Assembly (NCBI GenBank): GCA_963793275.1
Contig: CAWBZL010000002.1
Coordinates: forward strand, 62,001-126,000
Reading direction: 5' to 3'
DNA length: 64,000 nucleotides
Source: Marinirhabdus sp963793275
GTDB taxonomy: Bacteria > Bacteroidota > Bacteroidia > Flavobacteriales > Flavobacteriaceae
Position 1 is the first letter of the stretch, and the number at the start of each line of letters is the position of its first letter. The notes under the pieces were generated by a model. The model made no database searches, was not told where the DNA came from, and saw only the letters and a program-made list of their open reading frames with translations. Both the position numbers and the translations under genes were made by a program. Positions 63,833 to 64,000 of this stretch are shown one piece after another.

Positions 63833-63873
63833 GGTTGGTGAATTTGACTGTAAGATAATAAATAACCAACTAG

Positions 63874-64000
63874 TTAGTCGAGATATTTTTTAAGTTGTTT
63901 CGGAATAAAATAGTGCCAGTCACTCCGGCAACTTTCTCTTGAATCTTCGGGGACGTTATCTGGCTAATTCTCTTTTATGGTGTTGGTAGGGGTAGAACCG
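63874..64000 (-). pseudogene. Possible 3' end of a further gene, frameshifted and cut by the window edge
   Basis: On the minus strand the frame from 64000 begins RFYPYQHHKRELAR and stops. The neighbouring frame then gives PDNVPEDSRESCRSDWHYF, PKQLKKYLD and a stop at 63874-63876. The two fuse into a plausible protein end if two C are missing at 63962-63963 (GCCCCA to GCCA). Evidence is only the protein-like composition (two Trp/Tyr clusters, charged pairs) and the same pattern of lost bases as elsewhere. Family unknown. Confidence 0.3.

Noticed and set aside
1..64000. CRISPR array, tRNA/rRNA genes, insertion sequences, prophage
   Set aside because: No regular direct repeats with spacers, no tRNA-like T-loop and acceptor pairs, no transposase, integrase or phage genes were found by reading.

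Overview
The window looks like a chromosome segment of a Flavobacteriaceae bacterium (Bacteroidota). It is AT-rich. Promoters, where recognisable, follow the TAnnTTTG -7 pattern and start codons have A-rich leaders rather than Shine-Dalgarno sites. Two secreted proteins end in type IX secretion (T9SS, Por) sorting domains. There is a sigma / FecR / TonB-receptor triad and a class I ribonucleotide reductase with its ATP-cone on the beta subunit, a form described from Leeuwenhoekiella. The species cannot be named from the sequence. No rRNA, tRNA, CRISPR array, insertion sequence or prophage was seen.

Layout. 1-2.5 kb: end of an unknown gene and a frameshifted T9SS-secreted BNR-type protein. 2.7-7.4 kb: nrdB-nrdA, a Cys-rich conserved protein and miaE. 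7.5-12.2 kb: TonB receptor, anti-sigma factor and ECF sigma factor, with a divergent lipoprotein. 12.3-14.2 kb: a four-domain fasciclin lipoprotein. 14.2-18.0 kb: an arsenic-type operon (arsR, DUF6428, arsC, DUF1304) that runs on into a GH47 alpha-mannosidase and a His/Met-rich coiled-coil lipoprotein. 18.2-18.9 kb: tandem TM2 genes. 18.9-24.6 kb: beta-mannosidase, GH20 hexosaminidase (frameshifted) and cutC. 24.8-34.3 kb: a long leftward run of housekeeping genes (VOC proteins, hydroxyacid dehydrogenase, thioesterase, mgtE, rsmA, TPR protein, rseP). 34.6-37.9 kb: a SCO protein and the feoA-feoB-small Feo protein operon. 38-43.8 kb: secreted or lipid-anchored proteins, including a large zinc metalloprotease. 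43.8-49.4 kb: a Mn/Zn uptake operon with its own DtxR/MntR-type regulator and operator. 49.5-54.6 kb: small enzymes, dinB, an SH3 lipoprotein and an LRR-T9SS protein. 54.6-62.9 kb: pyk, rnc, fabF, acpP, purN, an HTTM protein (frameshifted), serS and marC. 63-64 kb: a methyltransferase and a possible truncated gene at the edge.

The genes fit together in several ways. The three glycosidase families (GH47, GH2, GH20) match the bonds of N-glycans and are probably all periplasmic or surface lipoproteins. The metal genes (feo, Mn/Zn ABC, mgtE, cutC, ars) show strong investment in metal homeostasis, and two of those operons carry clear palindromic operators beside the regulator gene.

Caution: at least four genes, and probably six, read as if one or two bases were missing, several of them in short homopolymers. 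This looks more like residual assembly error than decay, so 'pseudogene' calls here should be read as 'frameshifted as given'.
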